From positions 1 through 64,000 of the forward strand of contig CAVSPC010000047.1 of assembly GCA_963729795.1 (NCBI GenBank): a stretch of DNA of 64,000 nt. The letters are read 5' to 3'. The stretch comes from CAWBBA01 sp963729795. GTDB lineage: Bacteria > Desulfobacterota > Desulfomonilia > Desulfomonilales > Desulfomonilaceae. Positions within the stretch are counted from its first letter, which is position 1; every line of letters starts with the position of its first letter. Position numbers and translations under genes: made by a program. Positions 44,806 to 54,971 of the stretch are shown here, one piece after another. The notes beneath the pieces are model-generated. The model ran no database searches, was not told where the DNA came from, and was given only the letters and a program-made list of their open reading frames with translations.

Positions 44806-46270
44806 ATGGAATCCGGGTCAGTAAAAGGCGGCTCAGCGTCCTCCGCAAGGGAGATCGCTCGGCGATTCATGCACCTTATGTCAGCGCAGACCGTGGAAGG
44901 AGTCACAAGTTGGGGGTTCTTCGTCTATTTGACGTGGGTGAATTCTACTCTGTATGGCGAAGTAATGTACGCGCTGGCTGCAGGCAGCGTGGCGATGATA
45001 GTTATACAATTCGGGTTGTATTATGCGCTTGTTCCCACACTGGGACGAGCAGAACGAGACAAGGCCCCCGAGATCCTCAACAGAGTGAACGTCATAAAGT
45101 TAGCCTTGTTTGTCCCGTCCATGATCGCAGTGGCCTGCATCAGCTTTTATCGGGGCATCTCCGCTCAAATGGGGTCGATCCTCTTTTTTGTATCGCTCGG
45201 ATACGGGCTTGAAGCCCTGGCCGAGACATTTTTTGAAGATCTGCGGGTCAGAGGCTTGCAGGCCAGAGAAGCTCGCATAAAGGCGATCGCGTCAATCTTA
45301 TCGTATGGATACGGTGCCCTTGCAGCAGCACTGGGATTCAACCCTGTGCTCGTCAGCCTGTTTAAGCTGGTGTCGGCGGTGGTACAGGATCGGTTTCGGG
45401 ATTGCTTCATACGCCAAGGATTATACTGCCGGTTTGTTCTTGCGCCCACAATGGCCGGCGGTCTGGTACATGTTCAGAGCCGCTCTGCCTTTTGCTGTGA
45501 TAGAGATTCTCGGAATCGTTTACAACAAGACAAACATCTTCTTCCTGGAGAGTGCAACTGGGGTAAAAGGGGTAGCGCTGTACAGCGCTGCATGGAATGT
45601 GGTGGATCCGATTTCCATTGCAGCCTCAGACCAATTGCTCGGATGGGTGGTCTTCCCATTGCTCGCTTCGCTATGGTGGACGGATAGAGAAGCCGTCGGA
45701 CGGCTCGTTCGTCGCAGCGCTCAGTGGCTCTTAGCCTTGGCCTTTCCCATAATGTTTCTTCTCCATACGGAGAGCAGTTCCATTATAGGGCTTATCTATC
45801 CGGGCAAATTCAGCGAAGCAGTCTGGCTTCAGCAATATCTCGTCTGGACTGTTCTGCTTTCGTTTGAAAGCAACCTGTTCAAATATGTGATGATGGTGGC
45901 AGGCGCATCGAACCTGCTCCTTGGATTCGCCGCAGCGACCACCGTCTTGAACTTCTTGTTCAATTTTACTCTGGTGCGGCCATTTGGTCTCGTGGGTGCG
46001 TGTCTGGTAATCATACTGACAAAGTTGGTTATGATGCTCATGACATATCTCTACTGCCGGGTCAGGTTCCGGTTTCTCAGAACTCGGGAATTTCTCTTTC
46101 CTGTGGTCCTGGCAGTAATTTCGTTGGGAATCTATCTGGCGATCAAGCCTCTGGTTACGCTACATCCAGCGGTAGCAATCGCGCTGAGCTTTTATTTTCT
46201 CATAATGTGGAGAATTGGCACCCGTTACCTCGGAGGGCTTCCTGGAAAAAACGGTTCGAAATCAGCCTGA
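44806..46270 (+). CDS. Polysaccharide/lipopolysaccharide flippase, MOP superfamily (frame broken by +1)
   Basis: The first frame (44806 to about 45390) encodes helices such as YALAAGSVAMIVIQFGLYYAL. After an extra base near 45388-45392 the protein continues in the +1 frame (IGFGIASYAKDYTAGLFLRP onward) to 46270. Joined, it has about 487 residues and 12-14 predicted helices, normal for oligosaccharide flippases (Wzx/MATE-like). These move lipid-linked sugars across the inner membrane. A glycosyltransferase gene faces it downstream, suggesting envelope polysaccharide work. Both halves are well conserved in character, so a single indel error is likelier than old decay. Confidence 0.75.
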
Positions 46271-46299
46271 TATTAAGCCAGAGTTTCAGCGGCCTGCAT

Positions 46300-47346
46300 T
46301 CATCTCTGCTGTCTAACGATCATCTCTTCCAGTCTTGACGCAAGCTTCACGTTTCCATAGAAATCCCCACCCGCTATCCTAGCTCGAAATCCGTCCAACC
46401 GTGACTCGAATCCCTTGAACACTTCCGCATCGGGAGTCGCAACAAGAGAATAATCGCCGTACCCGAGCGATGCCACCATGAAGGCATTGAAAAACTGTTC
46501 GTACGCGAAACGAATAGGAAACGAGAATACCGGCTTGCCGAAGTAAAGAGCCTCGGCAATGGCATTGTGCCCGCCGTTGGTTATCAAGTAACGGCATGTA
46601 GCCAGATCTTTGAGAAAGTTGGTTATCGACGGAGGCCTGTACTCGAGATTCTTGGACGACGATTGATCGCCCCAGCCATAAATGATGACCTTGTGCGGAA
46701 TTTCCTCCAGAGCCGGAACCAGACTTCGAAAGGTCGGGGAAGTTTGGTAAACCAGGACATGATCACCATCTGCCGGCTCTACTTCAAGAACCGCACGACG
46801 TAACACTGGCGGGAACACTTCCGTTTCGGCGACGTGCGCCGGCGGAAGCTTGTAGAAAGCGCTGATGAAATAGTAGTCCGCATTGCTGAACATCCACCGA
46901 AGCGGAAGAGAGTACATTAGGCGACCTACGGACTGTCCTTTGGGAACCTCATGAACGCACTTGTTGAGAAAATGATGGTTGTCAATACTTACGCACGGAA
47001 TACCCAGCTTGTGAGCAGCCAGGGGAGCGAAATATTCGTATGCAGTCAGAATCAGTGCGGGATCGAAATCCTTGACAATGTCCACGACTCTTTCGACGGT
47101 GCGGTTTCTGCCGAAAAGGACCTTTACAGCGTTCCGGACTGTTGCGGTAACATCTACCCGATTATTTACATAGTAAGTAGACGTAACGGGAACCTCTTCA
47201 ACCGCGTATCCCATGCCGCGTAGATCCAAAACGCGGCCTCCGCCGATAAACAGGAATTCGTGGTGAGGCAGTTCATTGGCTACGGCGAGAGCTTGACTTA
47301 TATGTCCTCCCGCGTCGCCCATGATGCCGATCAGTATTCTGGCCAT
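46300..47346 (-). CDS. MurG-like glycosyltransferase (GT28-type C-terminal domain)
   Basis: The 348-residue protein has a GT-B fold. The N-terminal Gly-rich acceptor loop GDAGGHISQALAVANEL (about 9-25) and the C-terminal UDP-sugar site (NGGHNAIAEALYFGKPVFSFP) followed by EQFFNAFMVASLGYG are characteristic of GT28/MurG-related and YjiC-like transferases. It is not MurG itself: it is too divergent and has no cell-wall gene neighbours. ATG 47346 is chosen over GTG 47355. It is convergent with the flippase gene and divergent from the Smr gene. The donor and acceptor are unknown; glycolipid or exopolysaccharide synthesis is plausible. Confidence 0.82.
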   Translation of the reverse strand: MARILIGIMGDAGGHISQALAVANELPHHEFLFIGGGRVLDLRGMGYAVEEVPVTSTYYVNNRVDVTATVRNAVKVLFGRNRTVERVVDIVKDFDPALILTAYEYFAPLAAHKLGIPCVSIDNHHFLNKCVHEVPKGQSVGRLMYSLPLRWMFSNADYYFISAFYKLPPAHVAETEVFPPVLRRAVLEVEPADGDHVLVYQTSPTFRSLVPALEEIPHKVIIYGWGDQSSSKNLEYRPPSITNFLKDLATCRYLITNGGHNAIAEALYFGKPVFSFPIRFAYEQFFNAFMVASLGYGDYSLVATPDAEVFKGFESRLDGFRARIAGGDFYGNVKLASRLEEMIVRQQR

Positions 47347-47403
47347 ATTTCTCACGTTTTTTGAATTAAATTGGAGTATAACACTGCCTTGGAAGATACA
47401 GGT

Positions 47404-47745
47404 ATGGAAAACATGAAATCAAGGGATTCAAAGGACGAGGCCGACAATTTACCTCCGGACGGGCCGCTGGACGAGGTGCCGATTGTTATCCCGATTGACG
47501 GCGTACTGGACCTTCACACTTTTTCTCCGAAAGAAGTGGCGGACCTGCTTGAAGATTACGTGGCCGAATGTCTCAAACTGGGAATATTCGACCTGAGGAT
47601 CATACACGGAAAAGGTAAGGGGATTCTCCGGGATCGCGTGAGGAAGTTCTTGGCTAAACATCCGATGGTGGAGAGCTTTTCCGAAGCACCGCTCGAAGCT
47701 GGGGGATGGGGCGCCACTCTGGTCCGATTGAGACGCGAGAGCTAA
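47404..47745 (+). CDS. Smr (small MutS-related) domain protein
   Basis: The 113-residue protein has an acidic, probably flexible N-terminal third and a C-terminal Smr domain with LDLH, IIHGKGKGILRDRVRKFL and GGWGATLVRL. Stand-alone Smr proteins are nucleases or ribosome-collision rescue factors. ATG 47404 is preferred, with GGAAG 8 bases upstream, over the in-frame TTG at 47371. It is divergent from the glycosyltransferase gene. Confidence 0.9.
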   Translation: MENMKSRDSKDEADNLPPDGPLDEVPIVIPIDGVLDLHTFSPKEVADLLEDYVAECLKLGIFDLRIIHGKGKGILRDRVRKFLAKHPMVESFSEAPLEAGGWGATLVRLRRES

Positions 47746-47777
47746 GTACGGTGTCGCGGGTATTCGGTCGCGTGTTT

Positions 47778-47812
47778 GGGTGCCACTGCTGGGCAAGCCA
47801 GCAGTGGCACCC
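47778..47812. repeat. Perfect 15-bp hairpin downstream of the Smr gene
   Basis: GGGTGCCACTGCTGG, a 5-base loop and its exact complement form a 15-bp stem starting 33 bases after the Smr stop. A second hairpin of the GCGGCC-TGT-GGCCGC type follows near 47837. There is no T-run; these are REP-like elements between convergent genes. Confidence 0.65.
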
Positions 47813-47920
47813 GGCGTACGCGGCAATCGAGTAGGGCGGCCTGTGGCCGCCGCATTGCGTCGGGCATGGCCCGAACTACCCGCCGATCGGAGTCCGGCTT
47901 GACGGCAGTCGGCGCCAGGG

Positions 47921-48235
47921 CTATGGAACGTTTTTCAATCTGTGTTCTTGAGCTTCGAGCACTTCGAGTTCCCGTTTGTACCTGCCGCCTATTTCCAGAA
48001 TGGTTTCAATCCATTCGCGAATCACTTTTCCTTCGGTGGTTATATAGGCTATTTGAGTGTCCATCATCCGAGTGAGGGCTCCCATGATATCCATCAGAAT
48101 ATCAAGCTTGTGGCAATCATCCTGAACCCGTATTGTAGGCGTGTGAAGCCCCTGCTCTCCGTAAGCGTCCCAGACCATCTCCTCCATCACGGTTGAGACT
48201 GCCAGAGACAAGATCTGAATTGCCCTGAAATCCAT
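47921..48235 (-). CDS. Hypothetical alpha-helical protein
   Basis: This protein has about 104 residues from the chosen ATG 48235, with AAGGA about 12 bases upstream. The frame is open to 48316, which would overlap the preceding gene. It has no cysteines in the helical core and alternates hydrophobic and charged residues (ALTRMMDTQIAYITTEGKVIREWIETILEIGGRYKRELEVLEAQ), suggesting long helices or a coiled coil. No family was recognised. It lies 37 bases downstream of the metallo-hydrolase gene on the same strand and is probably co-transcribed. Confidence 0.6.
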   Translation of the reverse strand: MDFRAIQILSLAVSTVMEEMVWDAYGEQGLHTPTIRVQDDCHKLDILMDIMGALTRMMDTQIAYITTEGKVIREWIETILEIGGRYKRELEVLEAQEHRLKNVP

Positions 48236-48272
48236 CGGTAGCTGCATTCCTTGTAAGTAGCCAATCAAGGGA

Positions 48273-49178
48273 CTATGAAACTGATTCTTTTGCTCTCTTG
48301 ACCAGGAGTCTGGCACAGTTGAGAATGTTTTCCCGCGTATAAAGGGTTAACTCGTCGCGATAATACATCTCAAATATATCACGAATCAGGTCATCCGTGT
48401 CTCCGTGGTTGCCCGATATGCGCTCTCTGAGGTCCACTGCGGCCTGCCGAGCCTCGCTAAAGGCATCCTTCACCTCACGTTCACCCAGAATAGGCCCCTG
48501 GTGAGCGACACCAACAATCGAAGGTTGCAAGCTTTCGAGTTGATCGAGGGTATCCATGTAGCCGGAGTATTCCGTCAAAAAGAGCGGGAATACTCCACGG
48601 CCCGGGAATCTGAATCCAAGGGAATCCGACAGAATCAATGCTCTGATTCCAGGCATCCAGACCACAATCTTCCCAGGGGCATGGCCTTTGACGTTGAGGA
48701 AGCGTAGCGTCAGGCCACCAATATCTAGTTCATCATTATCTTTGGCAATAAGACAGTTTTCAAGAGTAGGCGCTTCCTGAGACGGCGGCCGGCCGGGCTT
48801 GACCCCATGATCCTCGAGGAAATTTCGCATGTGTCGATCTTCCGGTACCAGAGCCTCGCCGGCTTTCGGGTGTGCCAGAAATTCCGGGGCACCTTCCGCT
48901 GCCACGACCAGAGCCTGTGGATACCTCTCTCTTAGGGCAGGCAAACCAGTTATATGGTCGGCATGCGGGTGGGTGACAATGAGGAAGGTCGGCTTAATTT
49001 CCAGCATGTCCAGCTGCCTGATCACATCATCCGCAACAGCGGAAACACCAGCCTCTATAAGCGCTGATGCCTGCTCACCTTTCACGAGGTATAGATTGAA
49101 ATAGTAATTACCCAATACCCAGAGCCCTTCTGTAAGAAGCTTCGGGAAAGAATCGGACTCGAGCTGACTCGCCGCCAT
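48273..49178 (-). CDS. Metallo-beta-lactamase-fold hydrolase
   Basis: The 301-residue protein has the metal motif THPHADH (69-75), the later ligands in GHAPGKIVVW and SDSLGFRF, and the terminal His in VAHQGP, so a binuclear metal site is intact. Family members hydrolyse thioesters, lactones or act as glyoxalase II or flavodiiron-like proteins. The extended C-terminal helical region (DAFSEARQAAVDL onward) is typical of the glyoxalase/SoxH-like group. AGGAGG lies just before the ATG. The substrate is unknown. Confidence 0.88.
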   Translation of the reverse strand: MAASQLESDSFPKLLTEGLWVLGNYYFNLYLVKGEQASALIEAGVSAVADDVIRQLDMLEIKPTFLIVTHPHADHITGLPALRERYPQALVVAAEGAPEFLAHPKAGEALVPEDRHMRNFLEDHGVKPGRPPSQEAPTLENCLIAKDNDELDIGGLTLRFLNVKGHAPGKIVVWMPGIRALILSDSLGFRFPGRGVFPLFLTEYSGYMDTLDQLESLQPSIVGVAHQGPILGEREVKDAFSEARQAAVDLRERISGNHGDTDDLIRDIFEMYYRDELTLYTRENILNCARLLVKRAKESVS

Positions 49179-49420
49179 GGCGCCTCCTTACTCAGCCAAA
49201 TATGCCGCCGAGGCCCGGACGAAGATGATCTTCGGTGCTTCCAATATAGATATTAACTCATTGTGAGTCCACCACAGATTTTTCCCTTATTCGCTCGATT
49301 ATGACCTTGACAAAGAGGTGTGTGGGGTCTAAAAATAAATTCGACTCGCCTAACTGTGATAGGCTGGCTTGCTTTCGGAAGTCGTGTCGGAGCCAGTCAG
49401 CAAAAGATCAGGAGACAACT

Positions 49421-49738
49421 ATGAACCGTGCCTCTTCCAATGTAAACTGCGATGACCTTCTTGCGCTTGCTAACAAAGACTGCGGTGCCGATAATTTGGT
49501 GAAGCTCTCCAACCTTAAACCTGGCCAAAGAGGAATAATTGCACGGGTGTGCGGAGAGCCGGATGTCCGGCTGAGAATGATGGAAATGGGATTCACGAGA
49601 GGCACGGAGGTGCAGGTGGTCAAGTATGCGCCTCTCAGCGATCCAATCGAGGTAGTAATTAAGGGGTACCACGTCACACTCCGTATAGATCAGGCCGCGG
49701 ACATTCTCCTCTGTGAGGCAGACCAGGCGGCTGCCTAA
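49421..49738 (+). CDS. feoA: Ferrous iron transport protein A
   Basis: The 105-residue protein has an SH3-like FeoA domain (about 28-100; LKPGQRGIIARVCG, RLRMMEMGFTRGTEVQVV, YHVTLRIDQAADILL). FeoA assists FeoB in Fe(II) uptake. ATG 49421 has CAGGAG upstream; the frame extends further 5' without support. The N-terminus is about 25 residues longer than in minimal FeoA. feoB begins 12 bases after the stop. Confidence 0.93.
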   Translation: MNRASSNVNCDDLLALANKDCGADNLVKLSNLKPGQRGIIARVCGEPDVRLRMMEMGFTRGTEVQVVKYAPLSDPIEVVIKGYHVTLRIDQAADILLCEADQAAA

Positions 49739-49750
49739 GAGACCTAACCC

Positions 49751-52129
49751 ATGCCCAGAGAAATCGTTGTCGCGCTTGCGGGCAATCCGAATGCCGGCAA
49801 AACTACGCTGTTCAACGCCCTAACCGGGGCGCGACAGCACGTAGGAAACTGGCCGGGTGTAACTGTTGAAAAGAAGGAGGGGACACTCATACACGGGGGG
49901 CGGAAGATTCGGGTAGTGGACTTGCCCGGCACCTATTCCCTCACGGCATATTCCCTGGAAGAGATCATAGCCCGCAATTTTGTGGTTGAATCCGCGCCCG
50001 ACGTGGTGGTGGATGTGGTGGATGCGTCCAACTTGGAGCGTAATCTGTACCTGTCTGTACAACTTCTCGAAATGGGGGCTCGACTCGTCATCGCACTGAA
50101 TATGATAGATGTCGCGAAGGGGCGCAGCATACATATCGACGAACAGAGACTTTCCGATTTGCTCGGGGTGCCTGTCGTATCGACCAACGGCAAGAAAGGG
50201 ATAGGAATTGAAGAACTTCTCGACAAAGCAATCCGATTGGCTGAGAGCCCGGAGGTTGCAGGCACCAATAGATCCATCGGTTACGGCACCGAAGTGGAAG
50301 AAGAGCTCGCGAAGATAGAACAAAGACTCAACGGGCACCGAAAATCAACTAACGAGCCTTCGAATCGTTGGCTCGCCGTAAAGCTCCTTGAAGGGGACGC
50401 CGAAGTGTCGAAGACGGTGGAATCCACCTTCGGACGCGATGGCGTGTGCGATCAGGTCGAACAGAGCCGAAAACACATCGAAGATATATTCGCAGACCCG
50501 CCCGAGGTTGTGTTGACCGACGCTCGTTACGGATTCATATCCGGGGCCATGAAACAGGCTGTGCATATTGACAGCAGTGATCGCGTCCACTTGAGCGAAT
50601 CTATCGACAAGGTGCTGACTGACCGATTGCTTGGTCCTGTCGTACTCATGTTGGTACTGTATCTGGTTTATATGTTTACTTTTCAGGCAAGTGAGCCTCT
50701 GGTCGGGGCGTGCCAGGCTCTGTTCGGGTGGTTGGGGACGGTCGCGGGTGAAGTGATTACCAAGGGCCTTCTGCGGTCTCTGATTGTCAGCGGCATTATT
50801 AACGGGGTAGGGGGAGTGCTGGGGTTTACCCCTCTGATTGCCTTTATGTTTCTGGCCATCGCAATACTGGAAGATACGGGGTACATGGCCAGAATAGCAT
50901 TCATGCTGGATCGGGTACTTAGAGGTTTCGGCCTTCACGGCTCGTCCATGCTGGCTCTTATGGTTGCAGGCGGTATCGCCGGCGGCTGTGCGGTTCCGGG
51001 GATAATGGCCACACGCACGATGAAAGAGCCAAAGGAAAGGCTGGTCACAATACTGGTGGCCCCTCTGATGAACTGTGGAGCAAAACTCCCTTTGTATGCC
51101 TTGCTTATCGATGCATTCTTTGCTCATAGCCAGGCCAAGATCATGATTTTGCTAACTCTGATCTCCTGGGCAATGGTCTTGACCGCGGGGAAAGTTATTC
51201 GTTCGACGGTGCTGGCAGGGCCATCTGCTCCATTCGTTCTCGAGTTGCCCCCGTACCGAATTCCAACCTTCAAGGGCCTTATTATTCATACATGGGAACG
51301 AACATGGATGTACATCAAGAAGGCCGGAACAATACTCCTTGCCGTGTCCATAGTGTTGTGGGCCATGATGACCTTTCCTTCCTTACCGTCAAAAACTGCA
51401 AACCGGTTCGAGCAGAAGGAGGCCAAGCTGACATCAGCGTTTCTCGCTGACCCAGCGGTTCATGGGGTATTCAACTCCGAAAGCGATGTCCAAAAATTCG
51501 AGAAATTTGTTAAACAAACCCAATCAGGCAGGCTGTCGGCCTCGGCTGCAGAAAACCCGACCTTCGTTGCTCTGGCGCGAGTCATGACAAAAACTATTCC
51601 TGGGAAGACTGGTGATTCCAATCCGGCGGTCCGTGCAGATGTCGCTCCAGTCGCTCGAGCCTACGCAGCATTTGCAGCTAAGAAAACCGCCATAGAACGT
51701 GAGAGACTAAGTGAACAACTCAAGCACACCATAGGCGGCAGGATGGGGGTTGCGCTTGAAACGCTGTTCCGCCCCATGGGCTTCGACTGGCGGACAAATG
51801 TGGCTCTGGTCGGAGGATTTGCAGCAAAGGAAGTGGTCGTGGCCACGTTGGGAACCGCGTACAGCCTTGGCGACGTAAAGCCAAGAGAATCAGATGGGCT
51901 GGCTGAAAAGCTCCGGAAGGAACCTGGCTGGAACCCCCTCACAGCTTTCACGCTCATCCTGTTTGTGATGCTTTATAATCCGTGTATAGCCACGCTCGTG
52001 ATTATAAGGAAGGAATCCGGATCGTGGCGGTGGACGCTGTTTGCAATGCTCTACACAACCGTCCTGGCATATTGTGTTGCGCTGCTGGTTCATTCAGGAG
52101 GAACATTTTTGGGACTTGGACTCTCGTAG
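49751..52129 (+). CDS. feoB: Ferrous iron transport protein B
   Basis: The 792-residue Fe(II) transporter has an N-terminal G domain (GNPNAGKTT at 11-19, DLPGTYSL, NMID), a GDI helical region and a membrane domain. The two gate repeats are visible (GFTPLIAFMFLAIAILEDTGYMAR with GGIAGGCAVPGIMATR, and GGFAAKEVVVATLGTAYS). A periplasmic or cytosolic insertion rich in Lys/Ala (about residues 545-650) separates the membrane halves and is longer than in E. coli FeoB. It is in operon with feoA and a small Cys-rich protein gene. Iron-dependent control by the convergent DtxR-type regulator is likely. Confidence 0.96.
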   Translation: MPREIVVALAGNPNAGKTTLFNALTGARQHVGNWPGVTVEKKEGTLIHGGRKIRVVDLPGTYSLTAYSLEEIIARNFVVESAPDVVVDVVDASNLERNLYLSVQLLEMGARLVIALNMIDVAKGRSIHIDEQRLSDLLGVPVVSTNGKKGIGIEELLDKAIRLAESPEVAGTNRSIGYGTEVEEELAKIEQRLNGHRKSTNEPSNRWLAVKLLEGDAEVSKTVESTFGRDGVCDQVEQSRKHIEDIFADPPEVVLTDARYGFISGAMKQAVHIDSSDRVHLSESIDKVLTDRLLGPVVLMLVLYLVYMFTFQASEPLVGACQALFGWLGTVAGEVITKGLLRSLIVSGIINGVGGVLGFTPLIAFMFLAIAILEDTGYMARIAFMLDRVLRGFGLHGSSMLALMVAGGIAGGCAVPGIMATRTMKEPKERLVTILVAPLMNCGAKLPLYALLIDAFFAHSQAKIMILLTLISWAMVLTAGKVIRSTVLAGPSAPFVLELPPYRIPTFKGLIIHTWERTWMYIKKAGTILLAVSIVLWAMMTFPSLPSKTANRFEQKEAKLTSAFLADPAVHGVFNSESDVQKFEKFVKQTQSGRLSASAAENPTFVALARVMTKTIPGKTGDSNPAVRADVAPVARAYAAFAAKKTAIERERLSEQLKHTIGGRMGVALETLFRPMGFDWRTNVALVGGFAAKEVVVATLGTAYSLGDVKPRESDGLAEKLRKEPGWNPLTAFTLILFVMLYNPCIATLVIIRKESGSWRWTLFAMLYTTVLAYCVALLVHSGGTFLGLGLS

Positions 52130-52156
52130 GTTCAAGATTCTCATCAGGAGATGACG

Positions 52157-52351
52157 ATGTGGCAGGAAATTATTGTAGGATTACTCGTAGCTGCTTCGGT
52201 CTTCTTTATTGGTAAGCGTATCTGGAACTGCTTTAGAACGGCCCCAGCCGGCAACAGCCGCTGCGGATGCGGCTGTTCATCTTGTGGGCAGGGTGCCGGT
52301 TCACGATCCGATTGCAGCGAAGCGCGTTTGGATGAGCGATGCGCGCGGTGA
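52157..52351 (+). CDS. FeoB-associated Cys-rich membrane protein
   Basis: The 64-residue protein has one N-terminal membrane helix (IIVGLLVAASVFFIG) and then a Cys-rich stretch (CGCGCSSCGQG). This matches the FeoB-associated small proteins common in anaerobes, which take the place of FeoC. ATG 52157 has CAGGAG 6 bases upstream; ATG 52151 is too close to it. It follows feoB by 27 bases. Its Cys cluster may bind iron or an Fe-S cluster as a sensor. Confidence 0.82.
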   Translation: MWQEIIVGLLVAASVFFIGKRIWNCFRTAPAGNSRCGCGCSSCGQGAGSRSDCSEARLDERCAR

Positions 52352-52392
52352 AGGCGTACTACGCTGATTTGGTTGCGAATTGAAATCGGGAT

Positions 52393-53142
52393 TTATATAG
52401 GTTTTACGAGAATCTTGGCCGCATCGGCCTTTGAAAGGGAAATGTGATAGCCTTTGATGTTTACGTGAAGGCTTCCCGATTCGGGGTCCTTTTTTTCTAT
52501 CTCCACAATCGCGCCGGTATCGAGACCTTGCTTGGCAAGTGACCTTTTAGACTCTCCGGATCCTTTCAGACTGTCTATCATGACCTGCGAGCCCAGAAGG
52601 GCGGTAGCCAGAGTCAACCCTCCATCCAGGGCCTCTTTTTGGGCCTGGACTCTTGTCAGTAGCTTCTCCTTCGCTTTATCCAGGCAAGGAATACACTCTT
52701 CACACGTATCAGCCATACCTTCCAGCCATCTGGTCTGATCGACCGGGCACATTTCGATGAACTCTCCCAATCGGACCAATTTCTCGATTACTTCCGGATC
52801 AAGGTGATGTTCGATGCGGCAAGCGTTGTCCTCAGCCACGGGTTCATTCACTTGCAGCACCCGGACAAGGAAGCGCTTCAGGACTTCGTGTTTTCGGACT
52901 ATCTCCTTCGCCTTTTTAATTCCTCGATCAGTCAGCGTGATGAACTGGTGAGGATCGTATTGAATCAGCCCGCGTGCTCCGAGACTTTTCAAAGCCGAAG
53001 TCACCGACGACATCTTGACCCCGAGCCGGCTGGCGATATCACGGACCCGGGCAATCCGCCTCTCTTGCTCCAGGTGATAAATCGCCTCCAGGTAGTCTTC
53101 CATAGCTGAAGTAAGGGAGTGAAGGGGCTTGGCAGGCTGCAT
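52393..53142 (-). CDS. DtxR/MntR-family metal-dependent regulator with C-terminal FeoA domain
   Basis: The 249-residue protein has an N-terminal winged helix (RVRDIASRLGVKMSSVTSALKSL, about 34-56) and the DtxR metal-binding/dimerisation domain (IEHHLDPEVIEKLVRLGEF). A CEECIPCLDKA segment (about 148-158) precedes a C-terminal FeoA/SH3-like domain (KQGLDTGAIVEIEKK ... YHISLSKADAAKILV). It is expected to repress feoAB when Fe(II) is bound. It lies tail-to-tail with the feo operon, 41 bases away. The Cys-x2-Cys-x2-Cys-like segment is unusual for the family and may add metal or redox sensing. Confidence 0.9.
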   Translation of the reverse strand: MQPAKPLHSLTSAMEDYLEAIYHLEQERRIARVRDIASRLGVKMSSVTSALKSLGARGLIQYDPHQFITLTDRGIKKAKEIVRKHEVLKRFLVRVLQVNEPVAEDNACRIEHHLDPEVIEKLVRLGEFIEMCPVDQTRWLEGMADTCEECIPCLDKAKEKLLTRVQAQKEALDGGLTLATALLGSQVMIDSLKGSGESKRSLAKQGLDTGAIVEIEKKDPESGSLHVNIKGYHISLSKADAAKILVKPI

Positions 53143-53392
53143 GAAAGAATCCCCTAAGTGTGGTCAAAAATTGAGTATGAATGAGACCGTCGGTATTGTC
53201 AAGCCGCCAATCTTCTGCTTTGCTTGCTTCATTGCCGTCTTTATGCCTCCAGGGGCCCTCCCAAATCCTTTAGCCTTGCCTGAATCTGGAGCTTGAGCTA
53301 TGCGCAGGAACCTTCTCTTTTTCCTTTAAGCAGATCTCTAACATCCACGCCAAAACCTCGTGGTCTTGCATTATGAATCAAGCCTTATAATT

Positions 53393-54959
53393 CTAGTCCT
53401 CTTTCTTCCTTTGTCCGCTGAGCGCCCTGGGGAGTTCGTCGATCACGTCGGTGGCAGTGACCGGCCTGGGCCCTGTTCTTTCCACTATATTGTCCGCGGC
53501 CAGCCCGTGCAGGTACACGCCGAAGGGGAGAGCCTCTTCGGGCGGAATGCCCTGGACAAGCAAACCACCGAGGATGCCGCTGAGAACGTCCCCTTGTCCG
53601 CCCGACGCCATCCATGGTGTTCCGGTGGTGTTCACGATGATTCGACCGTCCGGCGAAGCGGTCACCGTTTGGGCGCCTTTCAGGATGAGCCATATTCCAT
53701 AATCGGTTGCCAAGGTTCGCGCGGCCCCGATCCGGTCCTGCTGGATTTCTCTCACCGTCTTACCGGTTAATCGGGCCATTTCTCCGGGATGTGGAGTAAG
53801 GACAACACGAGCCTTTGTCCGGCGCAGCACTTCCAGGTTCCGCGCCAGGTACATTGAGCCCGTCCGCGTCTATAACCAACCGTTTTTGGTGCGCGGCGAG
53901 CACCTTCTTTATCATTTCCGATATCCCCTCAGCAGTTGATAGCCCAGGACCTAGCACTATGCAGCGCTTCCCCTCTATAAGCGCGAGCACACGATCTATC
54001 GCTGCATCGCCTAGATAGCCTAAAACGCTCTCAGGAAGAGGTTCGGTCATCTCTTCAGTAAGTTTCGTCTCGAGAATGGGATTCAGGGAAGCCGGGACCC
54101 CGACCGTAACCAATCCTGCTCCCATACGGGAAGCAGCCCGCGCTGCCATTGCAGGAGCACCCGTCTTTCCGGGAGATCCCCCCACGATAAGGAGGTGCCC
54201 GAATATTCCCTTGTGCGCTTGAGCATCGGAACGCAGTCGCCAAAACTCCACGGCATCCGGTCTATCATAAAGCCAGGCTCGTGGCGGGTTCTTCTCGATG
54301 GCGTGAAGCGGTATGGAGATATCTACTACCTCCACGTTACCGCAGCATTCGACTCCGGGATGAATTGCCATTCCCAGTTTCTTGAATCCGTAAGTGGCTG
54401 TCAAATCCGCCTGGACCGCGCAGCCGAGAATGCGGCCGGTGTCGGCATCGAGACCGGAGGGGATATCGACAGCGAGGCGCAAGCCGTCGGCCCGATTAAT
54501 CTCCAGGATTGCCTCTCGATAAGGGGAACGAACTTCGGAATTGAGTCCTGTCCCAAGAATGGCGTCGACAATCAAGTCGCTTTGGCGCCACCGACGGGCA
54601 GCCTGTTTGAACGATTCCTCGTCAGTCACCTCGTGAACTTGAGAACTCATTCGCTCAAGCACTTGCAGATTAACCAGCGCATCGCCGGCGATTTTCTCGC
54701 GAGGACTGAGGAGAAAAGTCTGGACCTCAGCTCCGTGATTAATCAAGTACCTGGCGATCACATACCCGTCGCCCCCGTTGTTTCCCGGGCCGGATACCAC
54801 AGATACTCTGAGGTCTCGGACATCGCCCCCTAGATGGGTCTTCAAGATATGAAAAGTAGTGCGTCCCGCGTTCTCCATCAGGACAATACCGGGTATGCCG
54901 TACTCTTCAATGGCCGCTGCATCAAAGGCCCTCATCTCTCCGGCAGTGACAAGATACAT
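53393..54959 (-). CDS. nnr: Bifunctional NAD(P)H-hydrate epimerase/ADP-dependent dehydratase (frame broken by +1)
   Basis: The N-terminal epimerase domain (VSGPGNNGGDGYVIAR, about 54-70) and the start of the dehydratase are read from 54959 to about 53850. The rest (YLARNLEVLRRTKARVVLTPHPGEM ... GGQGDVLSGILGG) continues in the neighbouring frame to 53393. One extra base near 53853-53857 is responsible; removing it gives about 521 residues, the usual Nnr length. The enzyme repairs damaged NADHX and NADPHX. It is a housekeeping function, so a real disruption would be surprising. The site-2 protease gene lies 12 bases upstream on the same strand. Confidence 0.85.
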
Positions 54960-54971
54960 AAAAATGCCCCC

